In this document: piece after piece, positions 18,801 to 28,247 of the stretch
How positions within the stretch are numbered: the stretch's first letter is position 1
How the letters are laid out: every line of letters begins with the position of its first letter
Assembly: GCA_001643675.2 (NCBI GenBank)
Contig: LSRY02000036.1
Coordinates: forward strand, 724,001 to 788,000
Length of the DNA stretch: 64,000 nucleotides
Source: Monocercomonoides exilis
Taxonomy: Eukaryota > Preaxostyla > Oxymonadida > Polymastigidae
Direction of reading: 5' to 3'
Notes under the pieces: model-generated
The model's database searches: none
Seen by the model: only the letters and a program-made list of their open reading frames with translations
Told to the model about the DNA's origin: nothing
Program-made: the position numbers and the translations under genes

Positions 18801-21562
18801 ACACAGATCTATCAGTTGAAACTCCTCAGCAAAGCTCACAAGGAAGTATGATCATCAGCTATGACAGCGGGAAATCTTCAGGTTCTCCCTTTAATTATCT
18901 GATTGGTAACACTCAACACTTCAACATTCATGGCATTAGGATACAAATCTTTAATGTAACATCGAATTTATGCTCCTGTGTCTTTCTTTCTTCGACAACT
19001 CTTTTGTCTTCTCGAAGTTCCAGTTATGCTGCAAACGCTCAGCAGTCACCATTACTTGAATATGTTAATAATGTAATGACAATTGCTTCTTCTCAAGATT
19101 CCATTCCAGTGTTCTACGTGGAAGCAGGAATTCTATTAGTCTCAAATTCACAATTTACAAATGATGCGTCTACTTCAAGCATTATTGTTGCATCTTCGTC
19201 TGCTTCTTTGAATTTTGAGTTTACTACATTTATGATAAGAACAGTATCGACTGGCCCTATTATCAAAATTATTCCCCAGCGCAATGAAGTAATTGAGCCC
19301 ATTTCTATTGAAAGTAATTACGAATGCAATCAGACTCTATCTTATCAAAAAACATTATCTATGAGATTGAACTTGAACCAGCCTTGTCTAATCTTCGAAC
19401 ACATTATTTTAATTTTACGCCACTTCGAAAATAACGTTGAAGCATTTCTGAAGAATGAATGTCAAACACCTCTATCTCTTATTATGAACAACGTTCTATT
19501 ATCAAATATCTCATCAAAAGTTGAAAATGAGATGATTGTCTCTTTTACGCTTCATCCTTCTTCATTCTTTCTTGTATCGTCTTTGATTGTTTCTGAGCAA
19601 AGTTGGGTAAGCAGCTCAATGCACACCACACTCTTCGCACTTGACTGTTTGGAAGATGCTTCTAATTTTAAGTTTACTGACATTTACTTTACTCAGACAG
19701 ATGAATCCAATCTTTTGTCAACTGTTGAGCTTGTTCGTGTTAAAAGTTCCAAACTAAAACAAATCATCGATCCAACTAAATTCTGCTTTGATAAAACTAT
19801 TTCTCCGTTTATCTCAGAGAACAGCATTTGGGGTGTTGATAAAGTGAATGGTTCATCGTTTTCTCTAATGACCGATGAATGGGCTACTTCTAAACAATGG
19901 AATGTTGTTTATGCAGATAGCGTTCAGGGAAACGATAATTCAGATTGCGGGGAAACTGTTGCCCATCCATGCGCATCCATTGATACTGCAATGAGCCATC
20001 TTAGTGGAAAAGAAGAAGCAACTCTTGTAATTGTTAATAATATGACAATATCATCATCTGTTTCTTTGAGAACTGCAAAAATTAAAAATTCTGAACGAAT
20101 TGCAACAGTTACAATTAATATTCAATCCTTGTTGCCTTATGATGATTGTATTCGATGCACTTCAAATAATCACATCGCAAATGTTCGCTTTGTATTGGAT
20201 CGAATTCATTCGAATATCAAAAATGTATTTTCCATCTCCAGCTTCAGCGAATTTAACCAACAAATAAAAATTGATAATTCTTCGATTTCATCAAATAATT
20301 CTCCATTTGAGGAACTTACTCTTTTTTCCATTATGGGATATCTTACTGTTAGTAACACAGACATTTCATCCTTATCTATCAGTAGGCTATTTCATATTCA
20401 TTCGGTAAGGTCTTCGCACTTTGATGCAAAATCATTGAATATCAATTCGGTCTCAACAAAAGAAAGAGGAGGCATCCTTTATGTGGAGTCGAGTCAGAAC
20501 GAAGTCCAATTGCATTCAGTAGTTATTAACAACTGCCATGGCAAATACGGACAAGGAAGCCACATTTTCATTGCTGATTCTGTTGCAACGCTTGATAACT
20601 TAACTGTAACTAATCTTTCTGTTGATGGCCCTGGAAATGATGATATATGCACCTTCGGATTTGGTGCGATTGCTCTGTTTCAGTCTGTTTTAAAGCTTTC
20701 TTCTTCGACTATCCACAACAACAAAGTTCTTCCGTTTTATGTTGACAATTCCTTTGCAAGCTTGTATCTTGTATATTTATCTGGTAACGGGGATGTAAAT
20801 CCTTTGTATCCGTCATCACGAAAGAACATTTATTGCACAGGAGAAGCTAATCTCTCTCTTTATATGAAAGAAGGGGGAGATGATGCAACTGAAGAACGCC
20901 CGCTTTGGATGATGATTGATTCATGTTCTGTGGTCGGAAATATCTCAAAAGCTTTCTCTCCTTTTTTCATTCCTGAGCTTATAAATGTGACTTATGATGA
21001 ATCTGAAACCAATGATAACACTCCTCTTATGCTTGTAGGTAATCATCTGTTGCCCTGCAATTTGATAGCGAAAGTTGCAACGGATGTCTCTCAAACATCT
21101 GTCAAAACATATCCATTGTCTTTCTCATATAATGAGACCCACGGAGAGGTGCTAGTCCCTTCCACTTTGGTGACTGCAAGCAAAGGGCATAACCCAACGA
21201 TGACACTTTTGTATGGTATTGACAAAGCCGGATGGAAACAGGCAGAGACAGCGAAAAAGATTCCTATCGTTGGCAAACCAATTGAAACACCAGTTGAAGA
21301 TAAACCAAACTATAAGTGGGTCGCGCCTGTTGTAATTTCAGTGATTTTACTTGTGCTTATAACGTTTATAATAATTGTGGTATGTTTGGTCATCCGAAAT
21401 AGAAAGATGAGACAAAAAATAAAACAAACAGAAATGTTTGCCTCGCTTTTAAGTGAGAAAGACCTCACTTCAACAATTGTGAGAGTGAGTGAATATCAAA
21501 TCCCAAACAAATTGACTATTCCTGAAGATACACAAATGCCATTTTATGAAGACGATGATTGA
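15851..21562 (+). CDS. Giant secreted beta-helix surface protein 1 (polymorphic-membrane-protein-like), single membrane anchor
   Basis: Single-exon gene of 1903 aa. It starts at ATG 15851; the frame is open a few codons upstream only from TTG. It begins with a hydrophobic signal-peptide-like stretch (MLSFLLAFQLTFLIL). The ectodomain is made of short repeats typical of right-handed parallel beta-helices: N-C-S/T-F followed by GG(A/G/S) turns (NCSFTSCSCPQQGGSIF, NCSTNSGQGGGLF). Three internal boundary modules with a CG....PC pair, each probably opening a new helix domain, lie near 17500-17590, 18628-18710 and 19905-20000. A single membrane helix (about 21316-21390) is followed by basic residues and a cytoplasmic tail ending FYEDDD. 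Many N-x-S/T sites are present. It is AT-rich throughout, unlike other long genes here. Role unknown; a cell-surface adhesin or glycan-binding protein is inferred from the fold. Confidence 0.85.
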   Translation: MLSFLLAFQLTFLILCNKYNLRACIYAEKIENETNMNQFFPEMFSENPEQNRLLSLYPKYCIQKCNCFTKEKSIIGYSFETGRTFVMMKNSSLKMENLEMHTTTSCTFISCLGLSNLSLSSSTIFLSEQHSSFIQSPFIVVLNNISLILPLDTSKHSLILVDCTDEISSCFLIGSCIDSLVLQKLLFFVNSTSETFLDTTFQNTSTFQNLEKSYFPYEHVAEQFDVDSCMFQNVQFSRMGLLHSISAKRFSSCNNTFSHTSNLVLHGAYTNDHEKFTKQQVLDEKNLHDFQNDEFINCSPSSSIAHLSSTYGGAIYAESMPLSELRVKNCSFTSCSCPQQGGSIFASSLKSLIVNGSTFTNSTANAAVSYAGSIMAYGLSSFFLISCSFENSYSGIGGGIAIVNFSETASLSVSNSAFVNCSTNSGQGGGLFLSQIFNLSLVSCSIAKCSSAQGGGFSFTSNEVNQLSLHYSDLFFIDNKQSTLGTDVFRTLHSKDADKTGTCEMCFTTAMENSVFVVYLTPFSAFFDNDWLHPTKNTRVIYSMPGEQTNSTIHPDEIWNCGYKTINPCKTIKTAWECSQTSNEWTFELNNSVSQPHKGDTSTIKMFNANVILMPCKDLSKAAIQTSYFNKTPDSDEYALFYVNGIFNIRFIDIVFIHSINYDTSDSPTLLTTRTLSGLTDSVRADVSFKDCSFTSESLSSMHAPLFNINGGNITFTDSSIYSVILSNSVFSFSLYSVVELHNTNFTDVKLSSLDSASVINTNEAITGCISNKLSSQSKNYGITFNVFNCSLKNCSSNKSKRGGAFNIKCSESQLHEKYFFSNVVFQNCECDEKQGKGGAIYLFLDKLADEDYVSLSELSFIDNKAFLGKALFIVCDDLINLPGLKFTMSASTFGSEVENVFYGSSADDGESIDMIESLIYQDDTVYVSAIEGKDWFHCGTKSDPCLSLGECLNRHLKQFDKVSSRKIVGLLIATLSGCVDMTNTDLSVETPQQSSQGSMIISYDSGKSSGSPFNYLIGNTQHFNIHGIRIQIFNVTSNLCSCVFLSSTTLLSSRSSSYAANAQQSPLLEYVNNVMTIASSQDSIPVFYVEAGILLVSNSQFTNDASTSSIIVASSSASLNFEFTTFMIRTVSTGPIIKIIPQRNEVIEPISIESNYECNQTLSYQKTLSMRLNLNQPCLIFEHIILILRHFENNVEAFLKNECQTPLSLIMNNVLLSNISSKVENEMIVSFTLHPSSFFLVSSLIVSEQSWVSSSMHTTLFALDCLEDASNFKFTDIYFTQTDESNLLSTVELVRVKSSKLKQIIDPTKFCFDKTISPFISENSIWGVDKVNGSSFSLMTDEWATSKQWNVVYADSVQGNDNSDCGETVAHPCASIDTAMSHLSGKEEATLVIVNNMTISSSVSLRTAKIKNSERIATVTINIQSLLPYDDCIRCTSNNHIANVRFVLDRIHSNIKNVFSISSFSEFNQQIKIDNSSISSNNSPFEELTLFSIMGYLTVSNTDISSLSISRLFHIHSVRSSHFDAKSLNINSVSTKERGGILYVESSQNEVQLHSVVINNCHGKYGQGSHIFIADSVATLDNLTVTNLSVDGPGNDDICTFGFGAIALFQSVLKLSSSTIHNNKVLPFYVDNSFASLYLVYLSGNGDVNPLYPSSRKNIYCTGEANLSLYMKEGGDDATEERPLWMMIDSCSVVGNISKAFSPFFIPELINVTYDESETNDNTPLMLVGNHLLPCNLIAKVATDVSQTSVKTYPLSFSYNETHGEVLVPSTLVTASKGHNPTMTLLYGIDKAGWKQAETAKKIPIVGKPIETPVEDKPNYKWVAPVVISVILLVLITFIIIVVCLVIRNRKMRQKIKQTEMFASLLSEKDLTSTIVRVSEYQIPNKLTIPEDTQMPFYEDDD

Positions 21563-22246
21563 GCAATAATTTATATATCCTTAAATATTCGTGCAACTGT
21601 TATTTGCAAGAACGTCAACTATATAAACAGCTTTGAGATAATATCAGAAACATTAGCAATTGTATTTTGAAACATGTGTTTATGTGTTTTATTTTTTCAT
21701 TAAATATTTGTATTTACGTTCACAAATGCTTTTCGGAGATTTCAAAGAAGCAATTGCATCCATTAATGAGGATTATTGCATCTCACTGTGAATCATAAAG
21801 AAATGTATTTTTCATGTTCTCTTTATTTTTTTCTTATTTTTTTGAGTTATTGAGCCTATAGCGCAATTGTTTTTACGTGTTAGTACATCAAATCAAAGAA
21901 TTTTTCATTGCATTTCGGCTCATTAAATTCTTTTGATGGTTTGTGAGAAGGATTAATTTTTTTTTATTAGCTAACAATCAAATTTCGTGTTCTTATTAAC
22001 CAAACGAGTTAAAAATATCGTTTTATCAAAAATGAAATGAAAAAAATAATTTAGATGTGTCGAAGCTCTTCTTTCCGCTTATTGTAAAAGAGATGTAACA
22101 ACTTACAGAAGTTAAAGCTTAAATAAGAAAACTGCCAAACATTAGTTTTTCTTTTAAAAAAAATCATTAAAAAAGAACTTAAAAAATACAGAGTAAAAAA
22201 ATACTTCTCAATTCAGATATTAAAAAGTGCACGAGCGAATTCCTCT
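21563..22246. other. Convergent intergenic region
   Basis: 684 AT-rich bases between two genes that converge here, the beta-helix gene and the minus-strand USP. Only T- and A-rich low-complexity DNA suited to 3' ends is seen; no gene or RNA was recognised. Confidence 0.4.
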
Positions 22247-25200
22247 TCACATATATGGAAATCTTGCATGGCGGAAATGGTGGCTGCTTCCAAAGCCATA
22301 ACTGTCACTTTCCATTGATGCAAGCATTGAAAAGTCAAAATCATCGTTGTTGTCTGCACTGTAATCCCATGCGCTGCTTGAGCTGCTGTAAGACTCGGCT
22401 TCGCGTGGCTTCAGGCCATCTACCTTTTCCAGCGCCTGCAGATTGATGGAGCTGTAAACATCAGCGCTGATTGCCTCTCCCATGACAACATCAACATAAG
22501 AATCGCTTGACTCACAAGCGGAAGAGGATGAAGACAATGAGGAAGATGAGGAAGAGGAGGATTCCGATGATGAAGCAGTCGTCTTCGCAGAGGAAGTTCC
22601 CGAAAGAGAAGTTGAAGTTGTAGTCTCCGAAGAGCCCTGTGTCTCCATCGGAGTCAAACCAATCGGAGCTGTCGGTTTCGAATGATCCGTTTCCCCGCCA
22701 TCTCCAGTCGCCCCAGCTTCCCCACTCTGCGCCTTCACTGCCTCGTGTTGCTGACCACTCCCAATCGTCCCACGAGGCAAACAACAGTTTTTTTGCTTTG
22801 TTTCTTCATCTTCATCGTCTTTGCTGATGCTTTCGCTTCCTTCGCTCTTTATTTCATCCATCGAATTCTGTTCTGTCTGGACATCTTTCTGGATACCATC
22901 TGCCTTCTTCCTTTCTCTTGTCACACTCTCACCCTCCATTTCCTTCTCTTTCCCAGTCTCTTCTGCACCTTTCTTCTTTTCTGTCTCTTTTTCTTTCGAT
23001 CCTGTCTTATTCTTCTCTTTCTGTTTTTTCACCCATTCTGGACCGCGGACAATGGGCTCCCTGATTTTCCCTTCATTTTGTGCGTTGTCCACTTCCTCTG
23101 CAGTGAACGGCAGGCCTCTTCGTTTGTAATACAAAATGTATGCGTCCTTCGTCACCACACTGTTTTCACTAACCTCATCGACGCTATCATCGTTGTATTT
23201 CATCCACTTCTTCTTCAAGGGAGAGTATGCATACGCTGTGTAGTGCCCTCCTCCTGTCCCGCCCATGTGATTCGACACTGCAAACAGATCGTATATTGGC
23301 GGAGATGCCTTCTTTTGGGCTTCTTTTGCTGCCTCTTTGGATTTGGATGAATTGCTGTTTGAGTGGTTTTCCTCTTTATTGTCACTCTTCCCTTTCTTTC
23401 CTTTCCCGCCTTCCTTTTCTTTGCTGTCAGCTGCTGACTTCTGGTTATTCGACTGTTTTGCGAATGAATAATTCCTTTTCACACTCTCAGCTGTATCTGC
23501 AGTCATCTCCGGTGGGCACTTCTCAAATGCAGCTAAGTTCAGCCCTTTAACTGGGAAATTGACAAGCATGTCCAACTTCTGCCTCACCCCAAACTCTGCC
23601 GATGAAGAAAAGCGCTTCAGCTGGATGGTCAAAATGGAAGGCAGCTGCCAGATGTCCAGCTTCTTCCACGCCTGTTTGTGCTCCTTGCATTCGCTGCAGT
23701 ACCACGCATTCTCTTCAGACAGCTGCTCCTTCGATGTAAAGATGTTGAAGCAGTCTTCGATTGTTGTCGTCTTCTCCTTCTTCCCTTTCTTCAGCTCCTT
23801 CAGCACTGCTCGTGATGGATGCTCGTCCAGTGCCATTGCCTTGTGTGCATCCACAACATACGGCGCTGTCCACACAAGTGTCATACACTCTTCCTTTGTG
23901 ATCTTCGGAATGGCTTCCCAAATAACCTCGTTGCTCTGCGTGATCTCTTCCACTGTTGAATTGGAGCCGAAGTCTCCAACAGCCAGTCTGTACGGAAGCA
24001 GCGCACGTGGCGGAAGGGGCAGTGATTCAAGCCACTCTGCATCTGAGAGAGGAGAGGAGGATTCCGATGAGATTGAGGCTGATGCCAATGAAAATGCTTT
24101 GCTTTCGGTGGATGTTTTATTTCCTTTGTTTTCTTTGCCTTCTTTGCCTTCCTTGTTCTTCATGTGTCTGATGCATCTGTGATATTTCCCTTTCTTTGTG
24201 CTGCTCGAGAACCAAGGGCAATATTCTGTGTTGTTTGTTTTATTCTTCTCTTTCTCATCGTCAAACGAAAACTGATTCGATTCTCCGAAAAATGGCTCGC
24301 AGTAAATCCTCTTCTCTGACATTTCTGCTTCTTCTTTTTCTTTCCTCTTCCGTTCTTCTTCTTCCTTCTTCTTCTTCTTTTCTTCCTCTTTCTTTCGCTC
24401 CTCTTCCTTCTTTTTCTTTTCTTCTTCCTTCTTCTTTTGTTCCTCTTCTTCTTTCTGCTTCTTTCTTTCTGCTTCTTTCCTTTCTTCCTCCATCTTCTCC
24501 TTCTTCCTCTTCAGTGCCTCAAGATCTCCCTTTTTCTCCTTCTGCCTCTGCGCCTCCCTCAGCTCAGCCATCAGCACATCAGCCACACTCAATCTTTCCT
24601 CCATCTTCAGCTTCGTCAGCTTCTCATCCGTCACAAATTCTGCAATGTCGTTCTTCTTCTGCTCATATTCCGCATCTTCTGCCCACAACTTGTCCTCATC
24701 TGTAAATATGCTTTCCATATCCAGCTGTTTGCTCTTCTCCTTTTTGTCTTTCCCTTCCTCTTCCTCGTCTTCATCATCACAGGAGCATTCATCATCACAC
24801 TGAAGTGATACATATATTGTCATTGCCCGTTCGCTCAGCTTCTTCATCCTCTCTGCCTTCGCCTTCTTCTCCTCTGGCGTCATCCCTACGCCAAGCTCCA
24901 CACACAACGATGGCTCTTTTTCCATTAAATAATATGAATAGCTACTTGAGTATCCATCATCGTTCATCATCCCCCTCTTCTTCTTCTCCTTTTTCCACTG
25001 CTCCTCCATGTTCGTTATCTCGTTCCGAATGTCCTTCCCAAGCTTCTTCTCCAGCTTCTTCACCAGCTTCTCGTCTTTCTTTGCATACTGATCCAGATTC
25101 TTCTCTGTCTCCACCTCTTCGCTCTCCTCCATCTGCGCAATCTTCTGCCTCTCTTCGCTCTCTGCCCACTTTCTGTAAGCAGTCGGGTCAATGAGCCTCT

Positions 25201-28097
25201 TCACCCAGTGCCACACCTTCGCATGCAGATCACGGCAGCTGTCGTGGTGCAGCCGCGAAGACACCGCAAAGGGCATTCCGTGTGCAGACTCCGAAAAGGG
25301 GAAGAAGTGCGCATTCGAATCAACACTCACCTTCACACTGGACACACGAATGTTGCTTGTATCACTCTCCTTCAGCTGCTCACGTTTCAGTTCTGCTTCC
25401 TCTGCCCATGCAATCTCCTGCACAAGCATCTCCTCTTCTTCCTCCTTCCGCCTTTTCGCCCGCTCTTCTTCGGACATTCCCAACTTTTCCTCTTCTTCCT
25501 CTCTCAGCTGCTTCTTTTGTCTCATCTCTTCCTCAGCCACACTCCGCTTCTTCGCCATTTTCAGCTCTTCTGCCTGTTTTGCAGAGGTTGAGAGATAATG
25601 TCTGTCTTTGAAGTAGTTGGCAGCTGCATCCATTTCATAGACAGCCACACGCTGTGCACTCAATGTGCTGACTTCTTCGTATTTCAGCAGAATGCTCTTC
25701 ATCTTCCCCTCACACGGCGGCACAGCCACAAGACGCTCAGCAGGAATGCCCGTCAGCTTCCCCACTGCTGACAGGATGTGGCTGATTGTGCCATACTTGG
25801 GCACTTCCACTGCCATCTCCTGAACTGTCCATAGAGGATCAACAGAAGCAGAAGACGAAGATGATGAAGCAGAAGAAGCAGATGATGTATCACTTCCAGC
25901 AGACATTGGAGGAGGTGTGCTTGGCGGGGTGACATCAGCTGCTGGGCTGACTGATTCAACTGGAGAAGGGGTGGATGAACTTGATGGCTGTTCTGCCTCT
26001 TTCGCTGCTCCTTCACACAAAGCTGGCAATTCTCCAAAGGCAGTCTCTTTCACACGCTGTGAGCAGAAGCGGGGCACAAAGAAGACAGTGATTGTTGTTG
26101 TCCTTTCACCAGGCAGTGGCAGAGACAGAACTGAAAGTGGGTCGAAGCTGACTGAGCGCTTGCCGCATGTTGGGCAGTCCACTGTTGACTTCAGCTGGCC
26201 ATACAGAAGATCCACAATGGCTGAGTCGTTGCGCAGTTTGAACCGACGCTCAGCTTCGAGTGAAGATGCAACATCATCTTCAGTTGCTTCCACATTCTCT
26301 ACATATGGCTTGTCTTTGATGCGGTTCAGATCTTCGTGCTGTTGTTGATTGATGTTTGGTGTTTGAAAGGGAATATCACAAATTTATACAGCAACAGGAA
26401 ATTTCAACAACAGCCATCAACAAAAGAATTAACATTGGAAATTAGAAAATGATAATTACTTTTGAAACAGAGCAAAAAAGAAAGAAAAAAGATGTTCAAA
26501 CCAATCCATCGAGGAGGAATGTGAGGAATTCCTGTGAGTCCTGCTGGGAATACCCGCTGAACTGGTGCGAAAAATGGGACACGACGCTTTTCACTCGTCC
26601 GGGATTAACAACAGCATAATCACCGCTCCACATCGCCCTCAGCCAGGCAGCATACACTGCAGCCATCTTCCCATCACAGCCGAGCTTGTTGTTGATGTTG
26701 ATGTCCTTCACAAAGCGGAACGAGAGGAAGAAGTTCGTCAGCGGCAGTGCATGCGACAGACACTGCAGTGCAGAGTTCATATAGCATGTGTTGCCCAGGT
26801 TCTTCAGCCCTGTGTCTCCTTTTGTCGCTTTGTTCTTCTTCCCTTCTTTCTTCTGATTTCCCCACCAGTTGTTCTCGTCATTGGGATCTGCAGGCTCTTT
26901 TGGGGATTGATTGCTCTTATTGGCTTTTGAGGATGTACGAGAAGATGATGAACTAGAAGCCGAATATGTTGATGATGATGAAGATGATGCAGATGAAGAT
27001 GAAGCTGACTGTGAAGATGCAGACGCTGAATTTTCTTCATTCTCAAACCTCCTGTAATTCAAATCTTCTTCCAGCATGTGTGATTGGTCTTCTAAAGCTT
27101 GTGGTGGCACGTCTGCTTTTTTCTCTTCGATCCCGACCATTTCGTGATATCTCACAATATCTTTACTTGGGTCATAATTCGATCCTTTCGACTCAAGTTC
27201 CTTGAATGGATCATCAAATTTTTCCCCTTCTCCCATAAAACGCTTGTGCTCATCAAGCGCGGCTCCTCTAATAGCTACAATTCCCATTGGTTTTTCCTCT
27301 TCTGCAAATTTTGGTGAGTATTTCCACAATAACACGGCTTCACTGTCTGCAGATTTTGCTGGGAACACTTCAAGTAGAATAGTGTTGCTTCCGGTTCCTA
27401 GAGTTTGTTCAAGTTCTCGAAGTGTAGAAAATTTGAATGATTTTTGAGGTTCTGTTGTTGTCCAGCATTTTATTGCGTGCTTTGGCAGCAAGTTTAGTTC
27501 TGCCATAATCTTTTTATAAATATCATTCTCTTTATAATATCTGGAGATGGTGATCTCAGTAAAGCCAGCAGCAGATGTATATTTCTTTTGTTGCTCTGTC
27601 ATGTTTTCTTCTGGTGGATTTTTAAATCCGATACGAAATGTTTTTGGATCTTTTTCAAGTTGCTTCATTGTTCCAAAAAGAACAACTTCAAGTTGTATTT
27701 GAGGACCGCCTTGATAATCATCTACAATCCTGCTCCAATCGCTACTGTGAACAATTTCGAATTCTCTTTTATAAATTTTTTCTTTGAAAAATAATCATAA
27801 AATATTTTTTATTCACAAAAACAGAATTCAGATTTTTAAGAAACTTAATTTTAATATTTCAAATTTTTATATCAAACTTGGATTAAATTTTGAGCTATCA
27901 GGAATTAAAAGAGAAGAATTATCGATTGGTCCTGATGGATCTCCATCCGTGAAGCTTTTCCACCATCCAGCTTCAATAAGTGATACCATTTCGTGATTCG
28001 ACATATTACTCAATCCACTTCTATTTATAATTTCATTCTTCTCTTCTTTTGTAAGGAGAGGCATTTTTGTGAAAATCTCTGATCCGAATAACCACAT
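22247..28097 (-). CDS. USP4/USP15-type ubiquitin carboxyl-terminal hydrolase with N-terminal DUSP domain
   Basis: Three exons on the minus strand: 28097-27878, 27763-26502, 26338-22247; 1857 aa; donors GTTTGATA and GTTTGAAC. Domain order: DUSP (WWKSF...PGPIDNSSLL, closing with FEIVHSSDW), an ubiquitin-like segment (about 27450-27560), then the USP domain. The Cys box is GLKNLGNTCYMNSALQCLS with Cys about 400 (codon 26784-26786). The zinc-ribbon-like segment keeps VDCPTCGKRSVSFDP, and a later CSECKEHKQA pair is present. The His box GGTGGGHYTAYAY has His about 1526, and DAYILYYKRRG closes the domain. A Lys/Glu-rich region (about 24300-25550) is inserted inside the catalytic domain, as in the split USP4/11/15 architecture but much longer. 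An alternative start is the Met at 28064. The first kilobase is AT-rich, the rest GC-rich. Confidence 0.92.
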
Positions 28098-28247
28098 TAT
28101 TTTTTGAACATTTGGTTTTTGGAATTTTTCGTTACAAGTGAGTTATTATTCTGTTTTCATCATAAAATGTTTTTGACACAAACAAAAAAATTCAGAAACA
28201 TATACATTGGGTTAGATCAAATTTTCTGAAATTACATTTGCTTTGTT
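28098..28247. promoter_or_regulatory. Short divergent promoter region, USP4/15-like and NUP62-like genes
   Basis: Only 150 bp separate the two divergent start codons, so the promoters must overlap or be shared. It is very AT-rich; no motif was recognised. Confidence 0.4.
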
